From the IMG/VR virus record IMGVR_UViG_3300032222_000348, positions 1 through 30,296 of that record: a stretch of DNA of 30,296 nt; one strand, given 5' to 3'. Position 1 is the stretch's first letter; every line of letters starts with the position of its first letter. Both the position numbers and the translations under genes were made by a program. Below the pieces are notes generated by a model. That model saw only the letters and a list, made by a program, of their open reading frames with translations. It did no database searches and had not been told where the DNA came from. The stretch comes from a virus. This document shows, one piece after another, positions 1-6,054 of the stretch.

Positions 1-650
1 AGTTTGCCGAATGGTTTTAATGAATATAGGTCGTGATCTAAATTTTCTCCAGACATGTTTAAAACTATGTCGTATTCGTTTTGCTTTATATTTTCCTTTA
101 TTAATGCTGATTCAATTATAAAGTCTGCCCCTAATTCCTTAACCAACTCTTCTTTTTCTTTATTTGAAACCGTTGTCGTCACTTTAGCCCCAGCAAGTTT
201 TGCAATTTGTATTGCCATAACTCCAACGCCACTTGATCCCGAATGTATTAATACGGAGTTTCCATTTTTTACATTTCCCAAATTATGTAATAAATTCCAT
301 GCGGTTGTTCCTTGAATCATAAGAGCAACAGATTCTTCAAATTCAATATTATCTGGAATTTCTATTGTTAAATTTTTAAATGTATGTACTTTTTCTGCGT
401 ATGCGCCAGATGATGCAATTGCAACAACTCTTTTTCCCTTTAAATTTATTCCAGCAACCTCGGCTCCAGGAATAAAGGGTAGTTTTTGTTTAGATATATA
501 TGTATCTTCAGTTTGATGGGTATCTGCAAAATTAACTCCGATACATTTAACATCTACAATATCATAAAAATAGTTTGGCTTTGGCACTTCGTAATTGACA
601 TATTCCATTACTTCTGGCCCACCAAATTTATTAACAACTATGGCTTTAAT
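1..650 (-). CDS. Zinc-free quinone oxidoreductase (MDR superfamily), 3' end cut by window
   Basis: The minus-strand frame reads 216 residues and runs off the window at base 1. The N-terminal GroES-like fold is recognisable (KAIVVNKFGGPEV, then GVNFADTHQ and PFIPGAEVAG at about 38-67). A Rossmann nucleotide-binding motif follows (HSGSSGVGVMAIQ, about 136-148), as in NADPH:quinone reductase. The zinc ligands of alcohol dehydrogenases are absent. The expected first codon, just before KAIVV, is ATT at 648-650. A stop lies in frame at 663-665 and the first ATG in frame (606-608) would remove the first strand of the fold. A purine-rich GGGGAA sits 3 bases before the ATT. So it either starts at a rare ATT codon or has lost its start. 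It is divergent from the methyltransferase at 704. The family assignment is firm; the substrate is unknown. Confidence 0.8.
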   Translation of the reverse strand, partial: MKAIVVNKFGGPEVMEYVNYEVPKPNYFYDIVDVKCIGVNFADTHQTEDTYISKQKLPFIPGAEVAGINLKGKRVVAIASSGAYAEKVHTFKNLTIEIPDNIEFEESVALMIQGTTAWNLLHNLGNVKNGNSVLIHSGSSGVGVMAIQIAKLAGAKVTTTVSNKEKEELVKELGADFIIESALIKENIKQNEYDIVLNMSGENLDHDLYSLKPFGK

Positions 651-673
651 AAATTCCCCAATCTAACTTTTAA

Positions 674-702
674 AGTTTATCATTTAATGATATAATAGTC
701 AA
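674..702 (-). promoter_or_regulatory. Promoter for the quinone oxidoreductase gene, overlapping the opposite promoter
   Basis: On the minus strand TTGACT (697-702) is followed after exactly 17 bases by TAAACT (674-679). Its -35 lies directly beside the -10 of the plus-strand promoter (691-696), so the two polymerase footprints overlap almost fully. Confidence 0.55.
688..696 (+). promoter_or_regulatory. Extended -10 promoter, leaderless start for the 704 methyltransferase gene
   Basis: TGA-TATAAT (extended -10) ends 7 bases before the ATG at 704, so transcription should begin at or within a base of the start codon. No convincing -35 or Shine-Dalgarno sequence is present. Confidence 0.6.
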
Positions 703-703
703 T

Positions 704-1354
704 ATGAATCCCGAATTTGCTATACCTATTAGTCAGGATCAAGTTAGAGACGCTAAGCTTTACGTTAATAGATATGAATATTTAAAAGAAAATTTAAATA
801 AACAATCAAGCGTATTAGAAGTAGGAACTCATGCTGGAGATTTTGCCGAACATATTTTAAAAAACTACGATCCTTTTTCACTTCACCTAATTGATATTTT
901 TACTCAATATGATTTTGCTGTAGAGGGTGAGCCAAGGTTTGATCCAGAAACCCATGAACAATTTGTTCGCAATAGATTTAAAAATCACCCCGAAGTTAAA
1001 GTTCATAATGGTATGGGTTATAGGTTTATGGTTACAATAAGGATGAATAGAATTGAGGATTTTGATTTTATATATCTTGATTCTAATCATTCATATATGA
1101 ATGTTTTACATGAACTTGGTACTGCAAAAAATCTTTTAGCGCCTGGAGGGGTAATTGCAATAAACGATTATTGTAATTATGGGTTATTCACAAAACATGA
1201 CTATGAGTCTTTAAAATGGGACGATGTTCATATAGGGGTAATTCCAGCAGTTAATTATTTTTTAAGCGTTAATAAAGATTGGTACGTTAAAGCTTTTGCG
1301 TTTAACGAGACTATGAATTCTGATATATATATAGCTAAACGTTCGGACTCTTAG
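704..1354 (+). CDS. SAM-dependent methyltransferase (Methyltransf_24 type)
   Basis: A 216-residue class I methyltransferase. Motif I is SVLEVGTHAGDF (36-47), the acidic ribose-binding turn is LIDIF (62-66), DFDFIYLDSNH spans 119-129 and the late-strand motif is LAPGGVIAINDY (145-156). This matches the family that methylates sugars or small secondary metabolites and is often found with glycosyltransferases. The acceptor cannot be read from the sequence. It is the only plus-strand gene in the window, and its last 20 bases overlap the end of the convergent beta-hydroxylase gene. It shares layout with the methyltransferase at 9136-9837, including an N-terminal NRxEYx element, so the two are probably paralogues. 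It has its own leaderless promoter. Confidence 0.8.
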   Translation: MNPEFAIPISQDQVRDAKLYVNRYEYLKENLNKQSSVLEVGTHAGDFAEHILKNYDPFSLHLIDIFTQYDFAVEGEPRFDPETHEQFVRNRFKNHPEVKVHNGMGYRFMVTIRMNRIEDFDFIYLDSNHSYMNVLHELGTAKNLLAPGGVIAINDYCNYGLFTKHDYESLKWDDVHIGVIPAVNYFLSVNKDWYVKAFAFNETMNSDIYIAKRSDS

Positions 1355-1964
1355 GGAATATATCAATAATTAAATGTATTCTGTCTTCTTTTCCTAAATT
1401 TGATACTGAATGATATTTACCGTTGTGTATCTCCCAGCACTCTCCAGATAACATCTTCTTCTGTTCCCCGTCAATAGTAAATTCTACATCATCGTTTGTA
1501 ACAATGGGTATGTGGTATCTATGAATTGAATTCATATACCTTCCTATACCCGTATTATTATTTAAGTCATAATCATAATGAGGGTGAATGATACAACCAG
1601 CTGGCAAATTTGCAAATAAAACACTGCCTACAAAACCATTGTCGTAATTTTCAAGATATTCAACTAATGGCTGTATTAAATTAATTAGATCTTCTTTATC
1701 GGAAACCGTAGTTACTGGCACTGGCTTGCCTGTCATATAACTTATTTGTAGCATTAAAAATAAATCAGTAATGTCTATTTCTTTTATTACATAAGCCGTG
1801 CTTTGTTCAAGTGGAAAGGCGCCATTCCTTGGCAACTTTTTTCTTTCAATTGCCTTATCTCCTAGCCATTCTTGAGGAGTAAGTTTTAGTATTTCTTTTT
1901 TAATAGAATCTATGTCAAAATTTGTAATATATTTAAAGTTAAAATCACCTTTTAATGTTGACAT
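1335..1964 (-). CDS. Aspartyl/asparaginyl beta-hydroxylase-like Fe(II)/2OG oxygenase
   Basis: A 209-residue protein with the AspH core. FANLPAGCIIHPHYDYD (118-133) holds the candidate metal histidines H127/H129, HRYHIPI (148-154) the conserved arginine strand, and GECWEIHNGKYHSVSN (174-189) the distal metal histidine H185. DRIHLIIDIF (194-203) holds the 2-oxoglutarate-binding arginine. Family members hydroxylate Asp/Asn side chains in proteins, or free or carrier-bound amino acids. It is last in the run that starts at the 4243 promoter and includes catalase. The start at 1964 follows the purine-rich AGAAAGAAGAAAAA. Substrate unknown. Confidence 0.8.
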   Translation of the reverse strand: MSTLKGDFNFKYITNFDIDSIKKEILKLTPQEWLGDKAIERKKLPRNGAFPLEQSTAYVIKEIDITDLFLMLQISYMTGKPVPVTTVSDKEDLINLIQPLVEYLENYDNGFVGSVLFANLPAGCIIHPHYDYDLNNNTGIGRYMNSIHRYHIPIVTNDDVEFTIDGEQKKMLSGECWEIHNGKYHSVSNLGKEDRIHLIIDIFPKSPNV

Positions 1965-2058
1965 TTTTTCTTCTTTCTATTTTTTTCATTGTTATGCTAA
2001 TAACAAATAATATAAATAAATATGCTCCGCTAATAGCATTTTTAATTGTTGCTAACAA
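1945..2058 (-). CDS. Possible 37-residue membrane peptide (TTG start)
   Basis: A short frame opens with TTG directly after the stop of the 2059-2178 gene, with GAGGTGG as a possible Shine-Dalgarno sequence. It encodes one hydrophobic stretch (about residues 5-24) followed by a basic tail (KKIERRK). It overlaps the beta-hydroxylase start by 20 bases, like many gene junctions here. The evidence is only position, ribosome-binding site and the membrane segment, so it may not be expressed. Confidence 0.35.
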   Translation of the reverse strand: MLATIKNAISGAYLFILFVISITMKKIERRKNVNIKR

Positions 2059-2178
2059 TTATACCACCTCTGATGTTTTTTCACATCTAGTGCATACTAA
2101 GTAAGTTTTTCCAGTAAATGGGCATGATGACTCTATAGCTTTATGACCTTTAATAAGGCAGGTTAGTTCTTTAATCAT
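2059..2178 (-). CDS. Small zinc-ribbon protein (39 aa, DUF1660-like)
   Basis: A 39-residue protein with the pattern C7-(11)-C19-(9)-C29-xx-C32 and the core SCPFTGKTYLVCTRC. It resembles short phage proteins of the DUF1660 type (CxxxGH ... CP.TGKTY..C.RC). Four cysteines and H12 suggest a structural zinc site. The ATG overlaps the last 8 bases of catalase, so translation is probably coupled. Function unknown. Too short for routine gene callers, but the cysteine pattern and coupling make it credible. Confidence 0.65.
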   Translation of the reverse strand: MIKELTCLIKGHKAIESSCPFTGKTYLVCTRCEKTSEVV

Positions 2179-3439
2179 TTAATTTTTCCCTTATTCCATT
2201 TGCAAAATCTTCATCTACATTAGCAAATATTATCATTTGCTTATCAACTAAATCTTTATTTACACGCTTTAAAGTTCTTGCTAAATTTGAGTAAAGCCTG
2301 TCTTTTTCCTCATGTGTCATAATATTAAAAAGACTTTTAGCAAATCTATATATGCTATTGTTACTGGACTCTTCACATTTCATCCAAGTTTCCACTGGAA
2401 CAAATTTTTTCAATTCTTTTATTACATGATCAGACAAAGGATTTACATCTCTTCCAAGCCTGGTTTTTTGAACTAATGGGTAGGCTGTTACACGATCTAA
2501 TAATCCTCCATCATAAGATAAACCTATACCCTGTGGAACATTTGATGGTGACCATGCCATCTTTTCTATTTGTAGCCATTGATGGTAAGTGTCATCATTT
2601 AATTCCATTATTCCTAATTCTATCAAAGGGTATTGGGAGTGTGGCCATATGTTATTAAGCCTGAATGCATTAAAGTCTAATTTATATATATCTTCTTCTG
2701 GCATTATTTGAACACAAACTTTCCATTTTGGGAAATTTTTTTCAGCTATAGATTTATGCATATCATATGTGTGAAAATTTACTTCCTGTTGTGATACTGC
2801 TGCCGCTTCTTCATCTGTTAAATACTCTATGCCTTGCATTGTTTTAAAATGGAATTTAACCCAGTGTCGTGTTCCATCTTTATTTATGAAAGAGAAAGTG
2901 TTTACTCCATATCCATTCATATTTCGCCATGTTTTTGGAATTCCCCTATCCCCCCATGTCATCATAATTTGATGGATAGATCCTGGATTATTATTAAACC
3001 AGTTCCATCTTATGTTATTATCAAATATTCCTGAAAAATAATTAACCTGAGAGGCATTGTGGAATTCTCTAATTTGACTTCTATCAATAACATACTGTAT
3101 TGGAAAATTTAAACCGACTATATCAAATGGACCATCTTCATTTTCAAATCTTACCGTAAATCCACGGGTATCCCTTAATGTTTCTGTGGTCCCATGCTGG
3201 GAAGCTGTACTTGAAAATCTTACTACAACTTTGCTTTCGTTACCCTTTTTATTAAAAATATTTGATGTTGTGTATTCAGAAATATCATTTGTAGATATAA
3301 AAGTGCCACCAAATCCAGCACCATTGCCATGAAAAATTCTTTCTTTTGAGTACCCGTCTTTATAAAACTGATTCATTCCTGCTGCTGCAGTACTTACCAT
3401 TATGTTATTTGCAAGAGGATCTCTTGATATTTCTGGCAT
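2171..3439 (-). CDS. Heme catalase (compact, 422 aa)
   Basis: Decomposes hydrogen peroxide to water and oxygen. Hallmarks are in order: the distal heme histidine H37 in RIFHGNGAGFGGTF, VVVRFSS (71-77) and RDTRGFTVRF (89-98), the distal asparagine N111 in DIVGLNFP (106-113; usual enzymes have GNN), SDRGIP-like WGDRGIP (162-168), MNGYGVNTFSFIN (174-186), VKFHFKT (194-200), and the proximal R316/Y320 in LLDRVTAY. At 422 residues it is shorter than the usual 480-500 because the N-terminal arm is nearly absent; the catalytic set is complete. It follows four small genes with 5 bases between. The leader holds TATAAATAA before ATG and no clear Shine-Dalgarno sequence. No signal peptide is seen, so it should be cytoplasmic. 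An unusual phage cargo gene. Confidence 0.93.
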   Translation of the reverse strand: MPEISRDPLANNIMVSTAAAGMNQFYKDGYSKERIFHGNGAGFGGTFISTNDISEYTTSNIFNKKGNESKVVVRFSSTASQHGTTETLRDTRGFTVRFENEDGPFDIVGLNFPIQYVIDRSQIREFHNASQVNYFSGIFDNNIRWNWFNNNPGSIHQIMMTWGDRGIPKTWRNMNGYGVNTFSFINKDGTRHWVKFHFKTMQGIEYLTDEEAAAVSQQEVNFHTYDMHKSIAEKNFPKWKVCVQIMPEEDIYKLDFNAFRLNNIWPHSQYPLIELGIMELNDDTYHQWLQIEKMAWSPSNVPQGIGLSYDGGLLDRVTAYPLVQKTRLGRDVNPLSDHVIKELKKFVPVETWMKCEESSNNSIYRFAKSLFNIMTHEEKDRLYSNLARTLKRVNKDLVDKQMIIFANVDEDFANGIREKLND

Positions 3440-3444
3440 TTTAT

Positions 3445-3648
3445 TTATACTTTTTTTCGGCCATTTCTTTTAGCAGGTTTCGGATTTAAAGATACTTCTC
3501 TACGAATTCCATGTTTATTCCGATCAATTTTAATCCCTTGATTATATCTTTGATTAGGATTTTTTCTTGTTGCTTCACGACTTGTAACTGCACCTGAAGC
3601 AGAACCTGCTGCTGGCGGTGTATCCATACCAGTACCGTTTTCGGACAT
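3445..3648 (-). CDS. Small basic protein of unknown function (67 aa)
   Basis: Not recognised. The first 20 residues are small and polar (SENGTGMDTPPAAGSASG) and the rest is strongly basic, with KNPNQRYNQG and RRE and a C-terminal cluster NGRKKV. It appears disordered and nucleic-acid binding is possible by charge alone. The ATG overlaps the stop of the upstream 44-residue gene as TAATG, pointing to coupled translation. Catalase follows 5 bases later. Confidence 0.6.
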   Translation of the reverse strand: MSENGTGMDTPPAAGSASGAVTSREATRKNPNQRYNQGIKIDRNKHGIRREVSLNPKPAKRNGRKKV

Positions 3649-3782
3649 TATAATTCTTTCTTTTTATTTTTTGGATTGTAAGGTTCAATCCAAGCTTTTA
3701 TTGTTCCATCTTTTCGAAGGCGAACAATCCAACCATCTTTAATTTGGGTTGGATTGAACGCAGTCGATTTTCTTTTTGGCAT
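3648..3782 (-). CDS. Small basic protein (44 aa), unknown function
   Basis: Begins MPKRKSTAFNPTQIKDGW and contains a short strand pattern (WIVRLRKDGTIKAWIEPY) before a lysine-rich tail. Both ends overlap neighbours in the TAATG arrangement (start with the 3782-4000 stop, stop with the 3648 start). That exact coupling on both sides is the main evidence it is real. Function unknown; the RLRKDGTIKAWIE stretch suggests a small beta-hairpin. Confidence 0.65.
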   Translation of the reverse strand: MPKRKSTAFNPTQIKDGWIVRLRKDGTIKAWIEPYNPKNKKKEL

Positions 3783-4000
3783 TAATCTATATCTTCACCG
3801 TTTGGGCCTTTAGGCTCAAGTTCTTCATGCATTTCGCTTTCTTCTACTTCTACTTCTGTAGCTCCAAGCGGATTCATCGAATCTGTTCCAAACATTTCTG
3901 GTGAAGTTAATTGAGTTGGATTACCAACATTAGTAACATTTGGATTTGAAATTGCAATATCCATAAAGTTTTGACTGCTGCATCCACACATTAAACACAT
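3782..4000 (-). CDS. Small acidic protein with N-terminal cysteine cluster (72 aa)
   Basis: The first eight residues contain three cysteines (MCLMCGCSS), giving CxxCxC, followed by an Asn/Thr-rich middle and an acidic tail (EVEVEESEMHEELEPKG). It lies between two small genes, 1 base after the stop of the 59-residue protein and overlapping the next gene by TAATG. Not recognised. A metal-binding knuckle or a lipid-like N-terminus are possible, but there is no hydrophobic signal segment to support the second. Confidence 0.6.
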   Translation of the reverse strand: MCLMCGCSSQNFMDIAISNPNVTNVGNPTQLTSPEMFGTDSMNPLGATEVEVEESEMHEELEPKGPNGEDID

Positions 4001-4001
4001 A

Positions 4002-4181
4002 TTACTTACCGTTAGCGCCTAAGCCTGAGCCATCTTGTGATGACTTGTCTTCTGCTGCTGGCCATGAAAGTCCTGCACCAAAATCTCCACCAGATGCTGG
4101 TGATTGTGATTGTGCATTCCAAGGTGTTACGCCTGCTGGGCGTGTCTCGTTAAATCCTGTTAAATTCTTTCCGTCTGACAT
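4002..4181 (-). CDS. Small Gly/Ser-rich protein, first gene of the catalase operon (59 aa)
   Basis: Starts MSDGKNLTGFNETRPAGVTP and is rich in Gly, Ser, Ala and Gln with no hydrophobic segment. It has one of the best Shine-Dalgarno sequences in the window: AGGAG 7 bases before the ATG, behind an extended -10 at 4238-4243. This implies strong expression. A small virion-associated or scaffold-like role is possible but nothing in the sequence proves it. It heads the run that leads into catalase. Confidence 0.65.
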   Translation of the reverse strand: MSDGKNLTGFNETRPAGVTPWNAQSQSPASGGDFGAGLSWPAAEDKSSQDGSGLGANGK

Positions 4182-4237
4182 TTTATTACTCCTATAGGTT
4201 TGTATTTAGATGGGTCTAGATCTCCATCTATGCCTCT

Positions 4238-4246
4238 ATTATAGCA
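4238..4246 (-). promoter_or_regulatory. Extended -10 promoter of the small-protein/catalase operon
   Basis: TGC-TATAAT on the minus strand, -10 at 4238-4243, with a 57-base gap to the ATG at 4181 that carries AGGAG. Unlike most promoters here it makes a real leader. The inverted repeat at 4255-4274 covers the -20 to -40 region. Confidence 0.55.
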
Positions 4247-4254
4247 AATGTTGT

Positions 4255-4274
4255 GCCAAAGGGCCGTTTGGCCC
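4255..4274. repeat. Two overlapping inverted repeats upstream of the catalase-operon promoter
   Basis: GGGCC-GTTT-GGCCC (4261-4274) and GCCAAA...TTTGGC (4255-4260 and 4267-4272) share bases, so only one hairpin can form at a time. The site lies between the end of the 4301-4411 gene and the -10 at 4238. It could be an operator or a weak terminator; the following U-run on the minus strand is only three bases, so I do not call it a terminator. Confidence 0.4.
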
Positions 4275-4300
4275 AATTTAATATATTTTTCTTTATATAA

Positions 4301-4411
4301 CTAAGATTTATAGGCTTTATGGTAGCAAGACTTACATACATTTAAAACTTGACCATTTGAAATTACAACCATTTTTGCCTCAACGCCACAATCTTTTGTA
4401 GTACAAATCAT
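4301..4411 (-). CDS. Small zinc-finger-like protein (36 aa)
   Basis: Reads MICTTKDCGVEAKMVV...VCKSCYHKAYKS. Four cysteines are spaced C3-(4)-C8-(18)-C27-xx-C30, a typical split zinc ribbon. The ATG overlaps the upstream oxygenase stop as ATGA, showing coupling. It is the last gene of the 5988 operon. Function unknown. Confidence 0.65.
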   Translation of the reverse strand: MICTTKDCGVEAKMVVISNGQVLNVCKSCYHKAYKS

Positions 4412-5088
4412 TTATTTTCAGCAACCTCAAATAGCTTAATCAATTCCATTACATTCCATCCTTTGGTGTTTGTTTCATTCAAATCCTTTTTATATATTGG
4501 GAAATATTCATTTATTTCCTCTGCCTGACCCTCAAGCAAGGGGATTGGCATTGTTTTATCTACAAAGCTATAGAACATTACGTAAAGATATTCGCCTTGC
4601 TTAAACTCTTGAGGCTTTCTCCAATGAATTACACGTAATGAATCAAAAGCCAGGCATTCTCCATTTTTGACAATGTACTCATCATCTCTCATAACTAAAG
4701 GCCAGTCTACGTTGCCATCTAACTGATAGTCTAAAAGAAAACATACATGAGATGGTCTATCAAAATGAGGTGAAAGCTGTGGATTACCGTATTCAGCTGA
4801 ATATTTTACAATAGAAATATATTCAAATTCAGCATTTGGATTTAATTTTTTTGCATGTTCTTTTGCGTGTTGTAAAAATTGTGGTGGGAAATCATTTTCT
4901 CCTAGATTAATATAAGCTTTTCCTACACTTGGATCTAGCTTTAATGGAGAATTAACAGTAGCAAGATTTTCTTCTTTTTTATATTGTTTTGCATCCCACA
5001 GACCTTCTACATATCTAATAAACTCTTGCCTTAAGTCTTCTGGCATAAACTCTTCTATGATATGAGTTTTTATTGATGGGATAAGCAT
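4408..5088 (-). CDS. Fe(II)/2OG-oxygenase-like protein, compact family, paralogue 1
   Basis: A 226-residue protein with an HxD...H facial-triad pattern: H108/D110 in LSPHFDRPSH, then VCFLLDYQL, and H155/R157 in SLRVIHWRKP, followed by a GEYLYVMFYSF strand (165-175). This fits a double-stranded beta-helix oxygenase in which HxD and the distal His bind iron and the following Arg binds 2-oxoglutarate. It is about 40% identical by eye to the next gene (5093-5788) and shares the same core with 13660-14271. Starts 4 bases after the upstream stop. Substrate unknown; other readings are a related cupin or a non-enzymatic jelly roll, but the triad favours an enzyme. Confidence 0.7.
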   Translation of the reverse strand: MLIPSIKTHIIEEFMPEDLRQEFIRYVEGLWDAKQYKKEENLATVNSPLKLDPSVGKAYINLGENDFPPQFLQHAKEHAKKLNPNAEFEYISIVKYSAEYGNPQLSPHFDRPSHVCFLLDYQLDGNVDWPLVMRDDEYIVKNGECLAFDSLRVIHWRKPQEFKQGEYLYVMFYSFVDKTMPIPLLEGQAEEINEYFPIYKKDLNETNTKGWNVMELIKLFEVAENK

Positions 5089-5092
5089 AGGA

Positions 5093-5788
5093 TTATTGTA
5101 CCATACCGTCTCTATTTAAATCAAGAAACTCTAGCATCTCTCTATTGTTAAATTGTTGAATTAGTAATTTATGAGAGTCGCTAAAATTTTCTTTACCTAA
5201 TTGTTCTAGATAAACATTAAAATATTTTTCTAATTTATTTGCCTGTGCCTCTGGTGGCGGAAGTACCATAGAGTCATCAGCGTAGTGATAGAATGCCATG
5301 TAAACATACTCTCCGTCATTGAAGGTTTTTGGCATTCTCCAGTGTATAGTTCTTATTGAGTCAAATACTAAACAAGAATTGTCTTCTAGTGGGAACAACT
5401 CTCCGTCAATACAAATTGGCCATGTTAAATTACTTTCAATTTGATAATCTATAATAAAACAAAGATTGGAAGGTGAATCAAAATGAGGTGGAAGTTGAGG
5501 GGTGCCATGCTCTTTTGCATATCTCACAACAGATAGAAATACAAATTTAGCATTAGGATTAATGCTTTGAGCGTACTCTGTTACTGGATCTAAAAACTTT
5601 TTTGGCAAATACGGATCAATTATATTTGTATATGTTTTACCTAAAAATTTGTCTAATTTAAGTGGTGATAATTTTGTATTCTTTTTATAATCCCAGATAT
5701 CTTTAATAAAATCTACATATTCTAGATGAATATTTTTATAAAAAAGATCTTTCTTTATGTGTGCATTTACTGATGGGACTATAGACAT
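5093..5788 (-). CDS. Fe(II)/2OG-oxygenase-like protein, compact family, paralogue 2
   Basis: A 231-residue tandem paralogue of the 4408-5088 protein. Triad: H102/D104 in LPPHFDSPSN and H149/R151 in SIRTIHWRMP, followed by GEYVYMAFYHYADD. The shared N-terminus (xIxPSxxxHI) and the shared SPLKLDxxxGK...Y segment show duplication of a whole gene rather than of a domain. The neighbours are DUF2061 upstream (5 bases) and the other paralogue downstream (4 bases). The two copies differ in their middle and C-terminal residues, consistent with different substrates. Confidence 0.7.
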   Translation of the reverse strand: MSIVPSVNAHIKKDLFYKNIHLEYVDFIKDIWDYKKNTKLSPLKLDKFLGKTYTNIIDPYLPKKFLDPVTEYAQSINPNAKFVFLSVVRYAKEHGTPQLPPHFDSPSNLCFIIDYQIESNLTWPICIDGELFPLEDNSCLVFDSIRTIHWRMPKTFNDGEYVYMAFYHYADDSMVLPPPEAQANKLEKYFNVYLEQLGKENFSDSHKLLIQQFNNREMLEFLDLNRDGMVQ

Positions 5789-5793
5789 TGTTT

Positions 5794-5988
5794 TTATTTT
5801 TTACCGAACTTAGCCCATAGTCTTTCATGGATATAATACCCGATAGACTCCCATGCAATATATAATAAAGCTCCAAGGCTAGCGTATTCCCATTCACCAG
5901 TAATTAAGTATATTACTCCTGCCACCGCAATTAAATGAAAGGCTTCCCAGCTTACGGTTTTAGTTAAGCTTTTTTTATTTGAATCCAT
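5794..5988 (-). CDS. DUF2061 membrane protein, copy 1
   Basis: A 64-residue protein with two hydrophobic segments (about 17-30 and 38-50) and the DUF2061 end pattern IGYYIHERLW. The family has a conserved YY.HER(I/L)W after the second helix; its function is unknown. A second, clearly related copy lies at 20174-20380. It heads the operon with the two paralogous oxygenases and is expressed from a leaderless promoter (TAGAAT 6 bases before the ATG). Confidence 0.8.
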   Translation of the reverse strand: MDSNKKSLTKTVSWEAFHLIAVAGVIYLITGEWEYASLGALLYIAWESIGYYIHERLWAKFGKK

Positions 5989-5994
5989 ATACCC

Positions 5995-6003
5995 ATTCTA
6001 TCA
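5995..6003 (-). promoter_or_regulatory. Extended -10 promoter, leaderless start for DUF2061 copy 1
   Basis: TGA-TAGAAT with -10 at 5995-6000, exactly 6 bases before the ATG at 5988. There is no ribosome-binding site. It lies beside the terminator at 6011-6045. Confidence 0.6.
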
Positions 6004-6010
6004 TTTAAAT

Positions 6011-6045
6011 ATTAAAGGGGCAAGACCTAGTCCTGCCCCTTTAAT
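6011..6045 (-). terminator. Strong, probably bidirectional, intrinsic terminator
   Basis: Perfect 12-base arms ATTAAAGGGGCA (6011-6022) and TGCCCCTTTAAT (6034-6045) enclose an 11-base loop. Each strand leaves a TTTAAT tract after the GC stem. It ends the secreted-protein gene (stop at 6055) and insulates the DUF2061 promoter. This is the clearest terminator in the window. Confidence 0.85.
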
Positions 6046-6054
6046 TATAGTTAA

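Noticed and set aside
887-1090. 67-codon minus-strand frame inside the methyltransferase gene
   Set aside because: Antisense shadow; the plus frame has all methyltransferase motifs.
4255-4274. Intrinsic terminator after the 4301-4411 gene
   Set aside because: The hairpin is short and the U-run after it on the minus strand is only three bases; an operator fits as well.
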